NCBI GenBank assembly: GCA_045652425.1
Contig: JAZRUG010000023.1
Coordinates: 1-38,626 of the forward strand
Direction of reading: 5' to 3'
Origin: RGIG1995 sp045652425
GTDB lineage: Bacteria; Bacillota; Clostridia; Oscillospirales; CAG-272
DNA length: 38,626 bases
The position numbers were made by a program, and so were the translations under genes. Under the pieces are notes generated by a model, which was not told the origin of the DNA, did not search any database, and worked only from the letters and a program-made list of their open reading frames with translations. How positions within the stretch are numbered: the first letter of the stretch is position 1; each line of letters starts with the position of its first letter. This document shows, piece by piece, positions 1 to 8,213 of this stretch.

Positions 1-248
1 CATCTGAGGAGGGAGGTGGCACGCGAAGCGTGACGGAGGGAGAGAAAAGCATTAAGGTTTGCTATTAAAACCAAGAGGCACATATACAACCAAGTATTAA
101 TTCTTATCTGTGTATAGAGATAAAGATACCGAGATTTAAAGCTCTTCTCTCCCTCCGTCTTGCTAAAAAAAAGCGACTTTTCTTTGAAATGATATCAAAG
201 AAGAAAAGCCGCTTTTTTCTTAACGCAATCCACCTCCCTCCTCAGATG
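1..248. repeat. Palindromic intergenic repeat module with nested inverted repeats
   Basis: Bases 1-19 are the exact reverse complement of 230-248. Inside that, 32-50 and 141-159 form a second inverted repeat with one mismatch, built on GACGGAGGGAGAGA. Between the outer and inner left arms sits a short palindrome, CACGCgaaGCGTG (19-31). The middle (51-140) is AT-rich and shows no gene. The layout resembles a small non-autonomous, MITE-like or folded-RNA intergenic repeat; GGAGGGAGGTGG / GACGGAGGGAG blocks of this type are frequent between genes in gut Clostridia. No flanking target duplication can be tested because base 1 is the window edge. Confidence 0.7.
171..218 (+). terminator. Hairpin plus T-tract inside the repeat module
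   Basis: AAGCG (171-175) pairs with CGCTT (210-214), and CTTTTCTTTG (177-186) pairs with an imperfect, A/G-rich right arm (196-208). The right side runs into TTTTTT. It would stop + strand transcription arriving from the left, before prmA. The upstream gene it serves is outside the window or absent. Confidence 0.6.
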
Positions 249-367
249 GAGGTAAAACAAAGTTTCTGCTGAATTAATGCAAGTATATAGGGGGGAAGTT
301 GATTATTTTAATTATTCCCGACGCTTCGCTACCTCGTCAGATGGAGGTAAAACAAAGTTTCTGCTGA
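242..367. repeat. Two direct copies of a 31-bp sequence
   Basis: Bases 242-272 and 337-367 are identical over 31 bp (starting TCAGATGGAGG, ending TTTCTGCTGA). The first copy overlaps the right inverted-repeat arm of the 1-248 module. The second follows a degenerate relative of that module's palindrome (CGACGCTTCG at 320-329). The second copy ends 18 bp before the -35 box of the prmA promoter. No coding potential is seen in either copy. Confidence 0.75.
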
Positions 368-384
368 CTTTTTGACAATTCCCA

Positions 385-413
385 TTGCGAATAGTTGGAT
401 TATGTGATATAAT
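385..413 (+). promoter_or_regulatory. Probable sigma-A promoter of prmA
   Basis: TTGCGA (385-390), a 17-bp spacer and a perfect TATAAT (408-413) preceded by TG one base upstream, that is an extended -10. Transcription would start near 420, giving a leader of about 30 nt before the prmA start at 452. A better -35 hexamer, TTGACA at 372-377, is 30 bp from the -10 and so is unlikely to be the partner. Confidence 0.65.
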
Positions 414-451
414 TATTATGTATGTTTAAAGTAATGACGAGGTAAGAAAAT

Positions 452-1375
452 ATGAAATGGACACAGGTAAAGGTAAGCGGTAACATAAAGGACAAAGACG
501 AGATATGCGCTGTTATGACTATGGTTGACCAAGGGTTAATGATAGAGGACTACAGCGACGTTACAGAGGGGCTTAACGCTATGTACGGCGAACTCCTTGA
601 CGAAAGCATCGTTAATGCAGACAAGGAAAAGGTTGCTGTCAGCGTATTCATAAGCGAAGAAAAGAATTATGCCGAGGCTGTAACTTTCTTGCGCGACAGA
701 TTCTCTTTGCTTGGGCTTGACGTCAAGACCGAGGTAATAGGCGTTGACGAGGACGATTGGGCAGACGCTTGGAAGCAGTATTACAAGCCCGTAAAGTGCG
801 GTGAAAAAATCGTTATCGTTCCTATGTGGGAAAAGTACGATGCAAAAGACGATGAAGTTATAATAAAAATGGATCCCGGTATGGCTTTCGGTACGGGTAC
901 CCACGAGACCACAAGACTTTGTCTTGCTATGATGGAAAAATACATGACACCCGATATGACCGTTATGGATATGGGAACCGGAAGCGGTATTCTTGCTATT
1001 TATGCGGCGAAGATAGGTGCAGAAAAAATAGACGCATACGATATTGACCCTGTTGCCGTACGTGTTGCCAAAGAAAACTTTGTTGCAAACGGCGTTGAGG
1101 ACAAGATATACTGCGCGGTATCCGACCTTATGCAGAACGCAGACAAAACGAGAGAAAAGTATGATTTCGTATGTGCAAACATCGTTGCCGACATAGTAAT
1201 CAGACTTTCCGAATGTATGGGCGATTACGTAAAGAAAGACGGACTTTGTGCCGTATCGGGTATCATAGAACCGCAGGCTGAAAGGGTTAAAAAGGCTGTA
1301 AGCGAAAAAGGTTTTGTACTTATTGACGAAACAAAAGAGAACGATTGGTGTGCTTTTGTGTTCAAAAGAATATGA
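452..1375 (+). CDS. prmA: Ribosomal protein L11 methyltransferase PrmA
   Basis: S-adenosylmethionine-dependent enzyme that trimethylates ribosomal protein L11 in the cytoplasm. The 307-residue product has the usual PrmA architecture: a variable N-terminal substrate-recognition domain of about 115 residues and a C-terminal Rossmann methyltransferase domain. The family signature DPGMAFGTGTHETT lies near residues 140-153, the SAM-binding loop MDMGTGSGILAIYAA near 171-185, and ANIVADI (the post-I acidic/Asn region) near 240. The start ATG follows GACGAGG with suitable spacing. It is followed by rsmE, a pairing found in many Firmicutes, but rsmE has its own consensus promoter, so the two need not be a strict operon. 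No terminator is evident between them. Confidence 0.95.
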   Translation: MKWTQVKVSGNIKDKDEICAVMTMVDQGLMIEDYSDVTEGLNAMYGELLDESIVNADKEKVAVSVFISEEKNYAEAVTFLRDRFSLLGLDVKTEVIGVDEDDWADAWKQYYKPVKCGEKIVIVPMWEKYDAKDDEVIIKMDPGMAFGTGTHETTRLCLAMMEKYMTPDMTVMDMGTGSGILAIYAAKIGAEKIDAYDIDPVAVRVAKENFVANGVEDKIYCAVSDLMQNADKTREKYDFVCANIVADIVIRLSECMGDYVKKDGLCAVSGIIEPQAERVKKAVSEKGFVLIDETKENDWCAFVFKRI

Positions 1376-1457
1376 CGTTTTTATGCAAAATCCCATAAGT
1401 TAGATGTAAATTGCACAAAAAAACGCACAGATATTTGTAAATAATTTTAAAAAATGT

Positions 1458-1486
1458 TTGACAAAATGACCATATTGTTGTATAAT
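1458..1486 (+). promoter_or_regulatory. Consensus sigma-A promoter of rsmE
   Basis: TTGACA (1458-1463), exactly 17 bp, then TATAAT (1481-1486): a perfect match to the vegetative consensus. The transcript would start near 1493. An in-frame ATG at 1497 would therefore be almost leaderless, which supports the downstream start at 1542. Confidence 0.9.
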
Positions 1487-1541
1487 ACTTAAGAATGTGT
1501 TTCTGGAATGGGGCAAAATCATACAAAAAGGAGAGTTTACA

Positions 1542-2282
1542 ATGTCATACCCCCGATTTTTTGATGATTTTGAAATATTAGACGGAAATACTGTAGTAAT
1601 AGGCGGTGAATCAGCGCAGCATATATCGCGTTCATTGCGTATGAAAGCCGGAGAAAGAATAGTAGTATGCGACGGTTCGGGAAAAGAATACGAATGTGTT
1701 CTTGAATCCTTTACTTCGGACACGGTAACTGCAAAGATAGTTGACGTGAACAGAAACGTTTCTGAACCCTCATATAAGGCGGTAGTATATCAAGCTTGTC
1801 CGAAGTCGGATAAGATGGATAGTATAGTTCAGAAAGCTGTTGAGCTTGGCGCCCACGGTATAGTTTGCTTTATGAGCGACAGATGTATTGCCCGATATGA
1901 CGAAAAGGGCTTTGAAAAGAAGTGCGCAAGGTGGCAGAAAATAGCGCTTGAAGCGGCGAAACAAAGCGGACGAGGATACGTTCCTTACGTTAGGTGGTTG
2001 CCCAATTTGAAAAGTGTTATTGCAGAAATAGCGGATTCAGGCGTTGGTTTTATGTGCTATGAGGACGAAGATGCGCTGACTTTAAAAGAATATCTTTCAA
2101 TGTCGCAGAGCGAGGATAACTATTCATTTATAATAGGTTCCGAGGGCGGATTCTCCGAGAAAGAAGCGCAGATGTGCCGAGATAACGGTATAAAGACGGT
2201 AGGACTTGGCAAAAGGATACTCAGAACGGAAACGGCATCGGGATATGTTCTCGCTTGTCTTTCTTACGAAAAAGAACTGTAA
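1542..2282 (+). CDS. rsmE: 16S rRNA (uracil-1498-N3) methyltransferase RsmE
   Basis: SPOUT-fold enzyme that methylates N3 of U1498 in 16S rRNA. The product from 1542 is 246 residues, the normal size. Visible marks are the N-terminal PUA-like region (RFFDD, HISRSLRMKAGE), the central QACPKSDKMDSIVQKAVELG segment, and the C-terminal trefoil-knot SAM site IIGSEGGFSEKE ... LGKRILRTETA. The reading frame is open from 1497, but AAAAGGAG sits 8 bases before the ATG at 1542, and the -10 box ends only 10 bases before 1497, so 1542 is the better start. It follows prmA. Its own promoter is at 1458-1486. Confidence 0.93.
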   Translation: MSYPRFFDDFEILDGNTVVIGGESAQHISRSLRMKAGERIVVCDGSGKEYECVLESFTSDTVTAKIVDVNRNVSEPSYKAVVYQACPKSDKMDSIVQKAVELGAHGIVCFMSDRCIARYDEKGFEKKCARWQKIALEAAKQSGRGYVPYVRWLPNLKSVIAEIADSGVGFMCYEDEDALTLKEYLSMSQSEDNYSFIIGSEGGFSEKEAQMCRDNGIKTVGLGKRILRTETASGYVLACLSYEKEL

Positions 2283-2336
2283 GTAATACAAAACAACAAT
2301 ATATATTTAGTTTTAGAAAAAGGAGCAGGTAAAAAA

Positions 2337-3425
2337 ATGTCGAACAGATTGTTTCAGGGAATAATTCATCAGATGAAGGATGCAGTAGACCGAGTTATCG
2401 GTGTTATTGATGAAAACGGAGTGATTATTTCTTGCAGTGAACTCGGTAAAATCGGCGAATCCAAGAATAACGTTAAGGATGAACTTGCATACACAGCAGG
2501 AGCAGTAGCAAAAGACGGCTATACATACAGACCTTTGGGTAATGGTTCCAAGTTTGAATACATTGTGTTTGTAGAGGGCGAAGATAAGAAGGCTGAAAGC
2601 ACTTCTATGATATTGGCTATATCTCTTTCAAACATTAAGAATCTTTATGACGAAAAGTATGACAAGGGCTCATTCCTCAAGAATATTATTCTCGACAATA
2701 TTCTTCCGAGTGATATATATATGAAATCGAAGGAGCTTCATTTCTCCAATGATATTCAACGCATTGTTTTCCTTATTAAGTTCCACAACAAGAGCGATGT
2801 TATGCCTTTTGACATAATTCAAAATATGTTCCCTGACAAAAACAAGGACTACGTTATCAGCGTAGGCGAACAGGACGTTGTTCTTATCAGCGAACTTAAG
2901 GGCAATAACTGCGATATGCGTGAGATGGAAAAGATTGCACGTCAGATAGTAGATACTTTGAACACCGAGTTCTTTGCAAAGGTATCTGTTGGTATCGGTA
3001 CTGCAGTTTCTAACATCAGAGACCTTGCATCATCATATAAAGAAGCGCAGATAGCTATTGAAGTAGGCAAGGTGTTTGATACCGAAAAGAATATAGTAAG
3101 CTATGAAAACCTCGGTATAGGCAGACTTATATATCAGCTTCCCACAACACTCTGCGAGATGTTTATGCAGGAAGTATTCAAGAAGGGTTCTCTTGAGACG
3201 CTTGACCACGAGACATTGATGACTATACAGGCATTCTTTGAAAATAACCTTAACGTGTCTGAAACAGCAAGAAAACTTTTCGTACACAGAAATACGTTGG
3301 TTTACCGTCTTGAGAAAATTAGAAAACTTACGGGACTTGACCTTCGCGAATTTGAACACGCGATTACGTTCAAAGTAGCTTTGATGGTACAGAAGTACTT
3401 GACCTCAAAGCCCACCAAGTTTTAA
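2337..3425 (+). CDS. PucR/CdaR-type helix-turn-helix transcriptional regulator
   Basis: The 362-residue soluble protein has a C-terminal PucR-type helix-turn-helix (LNVSETARKLFVHRNTLVYR, then LEKIRKLTGLDLREFEHAI, about residues 306-345). A middle part resembles the GGDEF-like domain of CdaR regulators (roughly 135-255, including VSVGIGTAVSNIRDLASSYKEA). The N-terminus (VIGVIDENGVIISCSE) looks like a sugar-diacid-recognition or PAS-like sensor. Family members are usually activators responding to small metabolites. The effector and targets are not evident here, and no catabolic genes are adjacent. Start chosen from AAAAAGGAG nine bases upstream. It stands between rsmE and ftsE and is followed by a hairpin terminator, so it is probably the last gene of its transcript. 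Confidence 0.85.
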   Translation: MSNRLFQGIIHQMKDAVDRVIGVIDENGVIISCSELGKIGESKNNVKDELAYTAGAVAKDGYTYRPLGNGSKFEYIVFVEGEDKKAESTSMILAISLSNIKNLYDEKYDKGSFLKNIILDNILPSDIYMKSKELHFSNDIQRIVFLIKFHNKSDVMPFDIIQNMFPDKNKDYVISVGEQDVVLISELKGNNCDMREMEKIARQIVDTLNTEFFAKVSVGIGTAVSNIRDLASSYKEAQIAIEVGKVFDTEKNIVSYENLGIGRLIYQLPTTLCEMFMQEVFKKGSLETLDHETLMTIQAFFENNLNVSETARKLFVHRNTLVYRLEKIRKLTGLDLREFEHAITFKVALMVQKYLTSKPTKF

Positions 3426-3445
3426 ATAAAAAATAGACTGCCGAT

Positions 3446-3488
3446 GCTTGTATTGTTTCTAAAATTCAAGAAATGAATACAAGCTTTT
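3446..3488 (+). terminator. Probable rho-independent terminator after the PucR-type gene
   Basis: GCTTGTATT (3446-3454) pairs with AATACAAGC (3476-3484). Inside it TTTCT (3456-3460) pairs with AGAAA (3469-3473), giving a long interrupted stem with an 8-nt loop. The tail is TTTT followed by GG, so the U tract is short. Confidence 0.6.
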
Positions 3489-3534
3489 GGTGTGTTTATA
3501 GGGGTTAAAAAAATAGGTATATATGCACAAAAAA

Positions 3535-3562
3535 TTAGGCTAAAATTGGTTTAATAGCCTAA
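3535..3562. other. Hairpin upstream of ftsE
   Basis: TTAGGCTA (3535-3542) and TAGCCTAA (3555-3562) are perfect inverted repeats around a 12-base AT-rich loop, 35 bases before the ftsE start. There is no T tract, so it may be an operator or a 5'-leader hairpin rather than a terminator. No convincing promoter was found between the preceding terminator and ftsE. Confidence 0.45.
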
Positions 3563-3597
3563 AACACGGTTAAAAATACAGGGGAAAAGATAATTGT

Positions 3598-4278
3598 ATG
3601 ATAGAATTTGAGAACGTTAAAAAAGTTTATCCGAACGGCACTTTGGCGCTTGACGGAGTTGACTTAAAGATAGAAGACGGTGAATTTGTATTTATCGTCG
3701 GTTCATCGGGCGCCGGCAAATCCACGTTGATGAAGCTTCTTCTCCGCGAAGAAAAGGTTACATCGGGTACGATAAAGGTTGACGAGTTTGACCTTGCTCG
3801 TATGTCGAATTACAAGGTGCCGTATTACAGACGACAACTGGGCGTGGTTTTCCAGGATTTCAGATTGTTCCAGAACAAGACCGTTTTTGAAAACGTGTCT
3901 TTTGCGATGAGAGCGATTGGAGAACCCAACTCTATTATAAGAAAACGTGTTCCCGCGATATTGAATATCGTTGGACTCCACAATAAGATGAAAAATTACC
4001 CGAGAGAACTTTCGGGTGGTGAACAGCAGAGAGTTGCTTTGGCGAGAGCATTGGTAAACAATCCGAGCATTATAATTGCAGACGAGCCTACGGGTAACCT
4101 TGACCCTGAGCTCAGCTTTGATATGATGAATTTGCTTCGCCGTATTAATAAGAGCAAGAACAAGACAGTTGTAGTTATAACCCACGAAAAGAACCTTGTT
4201 GACCACTTCCAAGAAAGAGTAATCAGACTTGAGGACGGCAAGATGATTGAGGACAGAGTAGGGGGAATGTTTGAATGA
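3598..4278 (+). CDS. ftsE: Cell division ATP-binding protein FtsE
   Basis: Cytoplasmic ATPase of the FtsEX type VII ABC complex, which converts ATP hydrolysis into activation of cell-wall hydrolases. The 226-residue product shows Walker A GSSGAGKST (about 37-45), the Q-loop VFQDFRLF, the ABC signature LSGGEQQRVALARAL, Walker B IIIADEPTGNLDP and the H-loop VVVITHEK. The start ATG follows AGGGGAAAAGA. The stop codon overlaps the ftsX start (ATGA), so the two are translationally coupled. It heads a likely operon running through ftsX, the M23 hydrolase and the S41 protease. Confidence 0.95.
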   Translation: MIEFENVKKVYPNGTLALDGVDLKIEDGEFVFIVGSSGAGKSTLMKLLLREEKVTSGTIKVDEFDLARMSNYKVPYYRRQLGVVFQDFRLFQNKTVFENVSFAMRAIGEPNSIIRKRVPAILNIVGLHNKMKNYPRELSGGEQQRVALARALVNNPSIIIADEPTGNLDPELSFDMMNLLRRINKSKNKTVVVITHEKNLVDHFQERVIRLEDGKMIEDRVGGMFE

Positions 4279-5162
4279 GAAGATACAGTGTAATGTATTT
4301 TATCAGCCAGAGCTTTAAGGGGCTTTGGAGAAACGGTGTTATGACGTTGGCGTCGATAACCGTTCTCGTATCCTGTCTTATAGTAATGGGGAGCTTTGCG
4401 CTTTTGGTTGCAAATCTCAACGAGAATCTTGAATCACTCGGGGATATGAACGAGATAGTTGCGTTCATAGACCTTGAAAAGACAGAAGAAGAGATTACGG
4501 CTATTCGCGAAAAAGTAAATGGATACGATAACATAAAAGAAATGAAATTCGTGTCAAAGGAAGATGCTTTAGCTGAAGAAAAGGCAAAGTATGAAAAAGA
4601 TTATCCCGACTTTTTCGATGGAATTACGAGTGATGTTTATCCGGCTTCGTTGGTTATTACATACGAAGATAACGAAAAAGTAGAGACTTTGAAGTATGAG
4701 CTTGAGCACACAGAAGGAATTTACAAGGTAAATTGCCGTTCCGACGTGGCAGAGACTATTGAAACTATGAAGAAGGGTATAATTTGGATTTTCCTTTGGT
4801 TCTTGCTTGTACTGTTGGTTGTAAGCTTGTTCGTTATAGTAAATACTATCAAACTTGCGGTGTTTGGAAGAAGACAGGAAATAAGCGTAATGAGATACGT
4901 AGGCGCTACGAACTGGTTTATAATGACACCGTTTGTACTTGAAGGTATTCTTATCGGACTTTTCTCGTCGGGAATAGCATTTGGCGTTCAGGTTTATATT
5001 TACAAATTTGTACAAGATATAGTTGCGACTGACTATAGTATGTTTTCCATAATTCCGTTCAAAGAAATACAGATGGTATTGCTTGTAGGATTTGTTAGTA
5101 TTGGTGTTTTGACCGGTATAATCGGAAGCAGCATATCGCTCAGAAAGAATCTCAAGGCTTAA
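4275..5162 (+). CDS. ftsX: Cell division permease-like protein FtsX
   Basis: Membrane partner of FtsE. The 295-residue product has the FtsX topology: a first membrane helix near 19-44, a large extracytoplasmic domain of about 125 residues (roughly 45-170) that in this family contacts the hydrolase, then three membrane helices near 171-195, 218-246 and 265-289. The cytoplasmic segment GRRQEISVMRYVGAT is the typical coupling-helix region between the second and third helices. The ATGA overlap with ftsE fixes the start. The M23 peptidase that begins 23 bases downstream is the obvious candidate for the enzyme it controls. Confidence 0.93.
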   Translation: MRRYSVMYFISQSFKGLWRNGVMTLASITVLVSCLIVMGSFALLVANLNENLESLGDMNEIVAFIDLEKTEEEITAIREKVNGYDNIKEMKFVSKEDALAEEKAKYEKDYPDFFDGITSDVYPASLVITYEDNEKVETLKYELEHTEGIYKVNCRSDVAETIETMKKGIIWIFLWFLLVLLVVSLFVIVNTIKLAVFGRRQEISVMRYVGATNWFIMTPFVLEGILIGLFSSGIAFGVQVYIYKFVQDIVATDYSMFSIIPFKEIQMVLLVGFVSIGVLTGIIGSSISLRKNLKA

Positions 5163-5184
5163 ACGTAGTAAAAAAGGAGACAAT

Positions 5185-6414
5185 ATGAAAAACAGACGAA
5201 GTTTCTTAATCAAGCTTGCAGCGGTTTTATTAGTTGTTATCAGCTTTGTATTTATCATATCTTCGCCGTTGAATTATGTGAATGTATCTGCCGCTACCGA
5301 CTCAAAGGTTAAGGGATACGAGGACAAGATAGCGCAGTTAAAAAAAGACCAGAAGGCTTACGAGCAACAGATAAAGAATGCAAAAGCAAATGCCGCAAGC
5401 TATATGGAGCAGAAAGAAATACTTGACAGACAGATCAATTCTCTTACCGAAGAGATAGAATTGTCTAATGCTTTGCTTATAGAGTACAATAATGCTATAG
5501 TTGCAAAAGAAGAGGCTATTACATCAAAGCAGGGTGAGCTCGACGTTAAGTTTGATAATTATAAAAACAGACTCCGCACCTCTTATGAGAACGGTGTAAT
5601 GGGTTATTTGACGATGCTTTTCAGTTCAAAGACACTTTCGGGATTTTTGACAAGTCTTGAAAGAATGACGAATATGCTTAACTATGATAAGCTCGTTATG
5701 AAACAGATGAATGACGAAAAAGCTAACCTTTCTGATGAAAAAGCAAACCTTGAGCAGATAAAAGCATCACAGCAAGCTGTTCACGAAGGTTTGCAGAAAA
5801 CAGAGAAAGAAATCGAAGCTAAAGCCAATGAAATGCAGAAGCTTTATGATGATACTTTGAATAATCAGAAGAAAGCGGAGCAGATGTTGGCTCAAGCTGA
5901 AAAGGACAGAAAAAAAGCTGAACAGGAACTTGACAAATATCTTGCAGAACTTGCCAAGAAGAACAGCGGTGTTTATGACGGTGGAGCATTTAGTTATCCT
6001 TTGCCGCAAAATCAAGTTACTTTGACTTCGAAATTCGGTCCGCGTACTTATAAAATTTGGGGTAAATGGGTTTCAAGTAACCACAGAGGAATCGATATAG
6101 CTTGTCCTACTGGAACTCCTATATATGCGTGTGCAGACGGAAAGGTTGAGATTTCCGGTTGGAACAACAGCTATGGTTATTACGTTGTAATAAGCCACGG
6201 CTCCGGATATACTACGCTTTACGCTCACAACAGTTCGCTTGTTGCTAAAGTTGGACAAATGGTAAAAAGAGGCGATTTGATAGCAAAATCGGGTAGTACA
6301 GGAAATTCTTCCGGACCTCACTTGCATTTAGAGATAAGCATAAACGGTGTATTGCAAGATCCCTTGAAAAGCGGACTTCTTAACCATCCTAAGTTTATTG
6401 ACCGCGCAGGATAA
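5185..6414 (+). CDS. Secreted coiled-coil M23 (LytM-type) murein endopeptidase
   Basis: The 409-residue protein has a signal peptide or anchor (about 8-37), a long coiled coil (about 40-255) with a break near GVMGYLTMLFSSKTLSGF (the hinge seen in EnvC, PcsB and CwlO), and a C-terminal M23 peptidase domain. The zinc ligands look intact: H300 and D304 (HRGID) and the HLH motif at 379-381. Unlike degenerate EnvC-type activators, it should therefore cut peptidoglycan cross-links itself. Its place right behind ftsEX, with AAAAAGGAG before its ATG, suggests it is the FtsEX-gated hydrolase. In Bacillus CwlO and streptococcal PcsB the corresponding enzymes end in NlpC/P60 or CHAP domains instead; here the catalytic module is M23. 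Confidence 0.92.
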   Translation: MKNRRSFLIKLAAVLLVVISFVFIISSPLNYVNVSAATDSKVKGYEDKIAQLKKDQKAYEQQIKNAKANAASYMEQKEILDRQINSLTEEIELSNALLIEYNNAIVAKEEAITSKQGELDVKFDNYKNRLRTSYENGVMGYLTMLFSSKTLSGFLTSLERMTNMLNYDKLVMKQMNDEKANLSDEKANLEQIKASQQAVHEGLQKTEKEIEAKANEMQKLYDDTLNNQKKAEQMLAQAEKDRKKAEQELDKYLAELAKKNSGVYDGGAFSYPLPQNQVTLTSKFGPRTYKIWGKWVSSNHRGIDIACPTGTPIYACADGKVEISGWNNSYGYYVVISHGSGYTTLYAHNSSLVAKVGQMVKRGDLIAKSGSTGNSSGPHLHLEISINGVLQDPLKSGLLNHPKFIDRAG

Positions 6415-6431
6415 GGCGCGCAGGAGAAGTA

Positions 6432-7643
6432 ATGTCAAAAAAGAAGATAAGTATTCCCGTATTTTTGATGATTTGCGCATTTTTGATTATTATTACTTTT
6501 CAGGTAACATTTTTGGCAGTGAGCCAGATGTACAGGAAAGAGATTGCTGATTTGAATGCGGATACAGCGGAGAATTGGGAAAATAAGCTTGAATATATAA
6601 ATGAGCTTACACAGCTGTACTTTTTGAAAGAGATCCCCTTGGAAACATTGGCGGAAACGCTTCCTGCGGCTTATGTTGCGGCTCTTAACGATAAGTACAC
6701 TTACTATATGCCGAAAGAACAGTATGAGTCTTTTACTTCAAACAACAATGCAGACCTTCAGGGGATCGGTGTTAACGTTATATATAACAGCGAATATAAC
6801 GCTATTGAAGTGGTTGGTGTGATGAGTGGTTCACCTGCCCTTGAAAACGGAGTTAATACCGGTGATTTGATATATATAGTTGAAGGTCAAAAAGTCGCAG
6901 ATGTGGGATACAACGTGGCTGTGGATATAATGCTCGGTGAAGCAGGTTCTATTGCATCATTCTCGGTTATGAGAGAGAAAGACGGTTCGTTTGAGAGTAT
7001 TGATTTTAAGATAGAGCGCGGGTTTATAGTAGAAGAAACGGTAACTTACAGACTCCAGGGCGAAAATGTGGGTATAATCCGAATAGAAGAATTTGATTTG
7101 GGGACGCCAAAACAGTTTAAAGAGGCTATAGATGCTTTGCTGCAAATGGGAGCTGATAGGTTTGTATTTGACGTAAGATATAATCCCGGCGGCGCATTGG
7201 AATCAATAACCGAAATTTTGGATATGCTTTTGCCGAAAGGACCGATTATAAGGGCTGTAGACCGTTACGGACAAGAAGAAGTTATAAATTCTGACGAAAA
7301 TGAGTTTAACTATCCTATGGCGGTTGTGGCGAACGGCAGTACGGCAAGCGCTGCGGAACTGTTTACGTCAGCTTTGAAGGATTATAAGAAAGCAGTTATA
7401 GTAGGAGAAAAGACTTACGGAAAAGGAACTATGCAGAGTGTTATTTCTCTTCCTGACGGCTCGGCGGTATGTATGACGACGGCAAAGTATTATCCGCCCT
7501 TTTCAGATAGCTATGACGAAATCGGGATTATCCCCGATAAAGAAGTTTTTTTATCGGAAGAATATGCAAATACAAGTATTTACAAGTTGACTTATGAACA
7601 AGACACTCAATTGAAGACCGCTGTTGAAGCTATCAGCGAATAA
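6432..7643 (+). CDS. S41 family carboxyl-terminal processing protease (CtpA/CtpB-like)
   Basis: Extracytoplasmic serine protease. The 403-residue product has an N-terminal membrane anchor (about 8-30), a PDZ domain (about 105-195: GIGVNVIYNSEYNAIEVVGV, then SPALENGVNTGDLIYIV) and the S41 core. The Ser-Lys dyad is visible: S306 in GSTASAAE and K331 in KTYGKGTMQ. The 25-residue separation is the one expected for Prc/CtpA enzymes. Start chosen from GCAGGAG seven bases before the ATG. The gene begins 17 bases after the M23 hydrolase. CtpA-type proteases degrade murein hydrolases in several bacteria, so regulated turnover of its neighbour is plausible, but this is inference. Confidence 0.92.
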   Translation: MSKKKISIPVFLMICAFLIIITFQVTFLAVSQMYRKEIADLNADTAENWENKLEYINELTQLYFLKEIPLETLAETLPAAYVAALNDKYTYYMPKEQYESFTSNNNADLQGIGVNVIYNSEYNAIEVVGVMSGSPALENGVNTGDLIYIVEGQKVADVGYNVAVDIMLGEAGSIASFSVMREKDGSFESIDFKIERGFIVEETVTYRLQGENVGIIRIEEFDLGTPKQFKEAIDALLQMGADRFVFDVRYNPGGALESITEILDMLLPKGPIIRAVDRYGQEEVINSDENEFNYPMAVVANGSTASAAELFTSALKDYKKAVIVGEKTYGKGTMQSVISLPDGSAVCMTTAKYYPPFSDSYDEIGIIPDKEVFLSEEYANTSIYKLTYEQDTQLKTAVEAISE

Positions 7644-7695
7644 CGGTTTTCTGTGTATATAAAGATTATAATTACATTTTAGAGGAGATATGAAA

Positions 7696-8172
7696 ATGGA
7701 AAATCAGATTATTGTAACCGACGAAGGTTTAAAGAAATTACAAGAGGAGCTTTCTTATCTTAAAAATACCAAGCGTAAGGAAGTAACCGAAGCGATAAAA
7801 TTAGCTCTTTCTTTTGGTGACCTTTCGGAAAACAGTGAATATACAGAAGCAAAGGACGAGCAAGGTAAGGTTGAGTCCAGAATCGTTGAACTTGAAGAGA
7901 TGCTCAAGAACGTAAAGGTTATCAGCGACAGCGATATTCACACCAACTCCGTTAACGTAGGCGCAAGCGTAAGATTGCTCGATGTTGAAAGAAATAAAGA
8001 ACTTGAATACACAATAGTAGGTTCCACCGAGGCGGATGCTATGCACGGTAAAATAAGCGACCGTTCCCCTATCGGAAGCGCATTGATTGGCGCATCTGTT
8101 GATGAGACTGTTACTGTTGTGACTCCTGCCGGTGACCGTCAGCTTAAAGTTCTTGAAATTATGAAGAAGTAA
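7696..8172 (+). CDS. greA: Transcription elongation factor GreA
   Basis: Secondary-channel factor that stimulates RNA polymerase to cleave backtracked transcripts. The 158-residue product has the N-terminal coiled coil with the acidic tip motif GDLSENSEY, and a C-terminal FKBP-like domain (SPIGSALIGASVDETVTVVTPAG). Two in-frame ATGs exist. GAGGAG (7682-7687) lies only 2 bases before the one at 7690 but 8 bases before the one at 7696, so 7696 is preferred. It is followed by lysS, a frequent Firmicutes pairing. Confidence 0.95.
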   Translation: MENQIIVTDEGLKKLQEELSYLKNTKRKEVTEAIKLALSFGDLSENSEYTEAKDEQGKVESRIVELEEMLKNVKVISDSDIHTNSVNVGASVRLLDVERNKELEYTIVGSTEADAMHGKISDRSPIGSALIGASVDETVTVVTPAGDRQLKVLEIMKK

Positions 8173-8213
8173 GTTTAGACAACGAAGAAAGTAGAAATAT
8201 AGGTGAAAAGAAA

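Noticed and set aside
372..377. TTGACA as the -35 box of the prmA promoter
   Set aside because: It is 30 bp from the TATAAT, too far; TTGCGA at 385 gives the correct 17-bp spacing with an extended -10.
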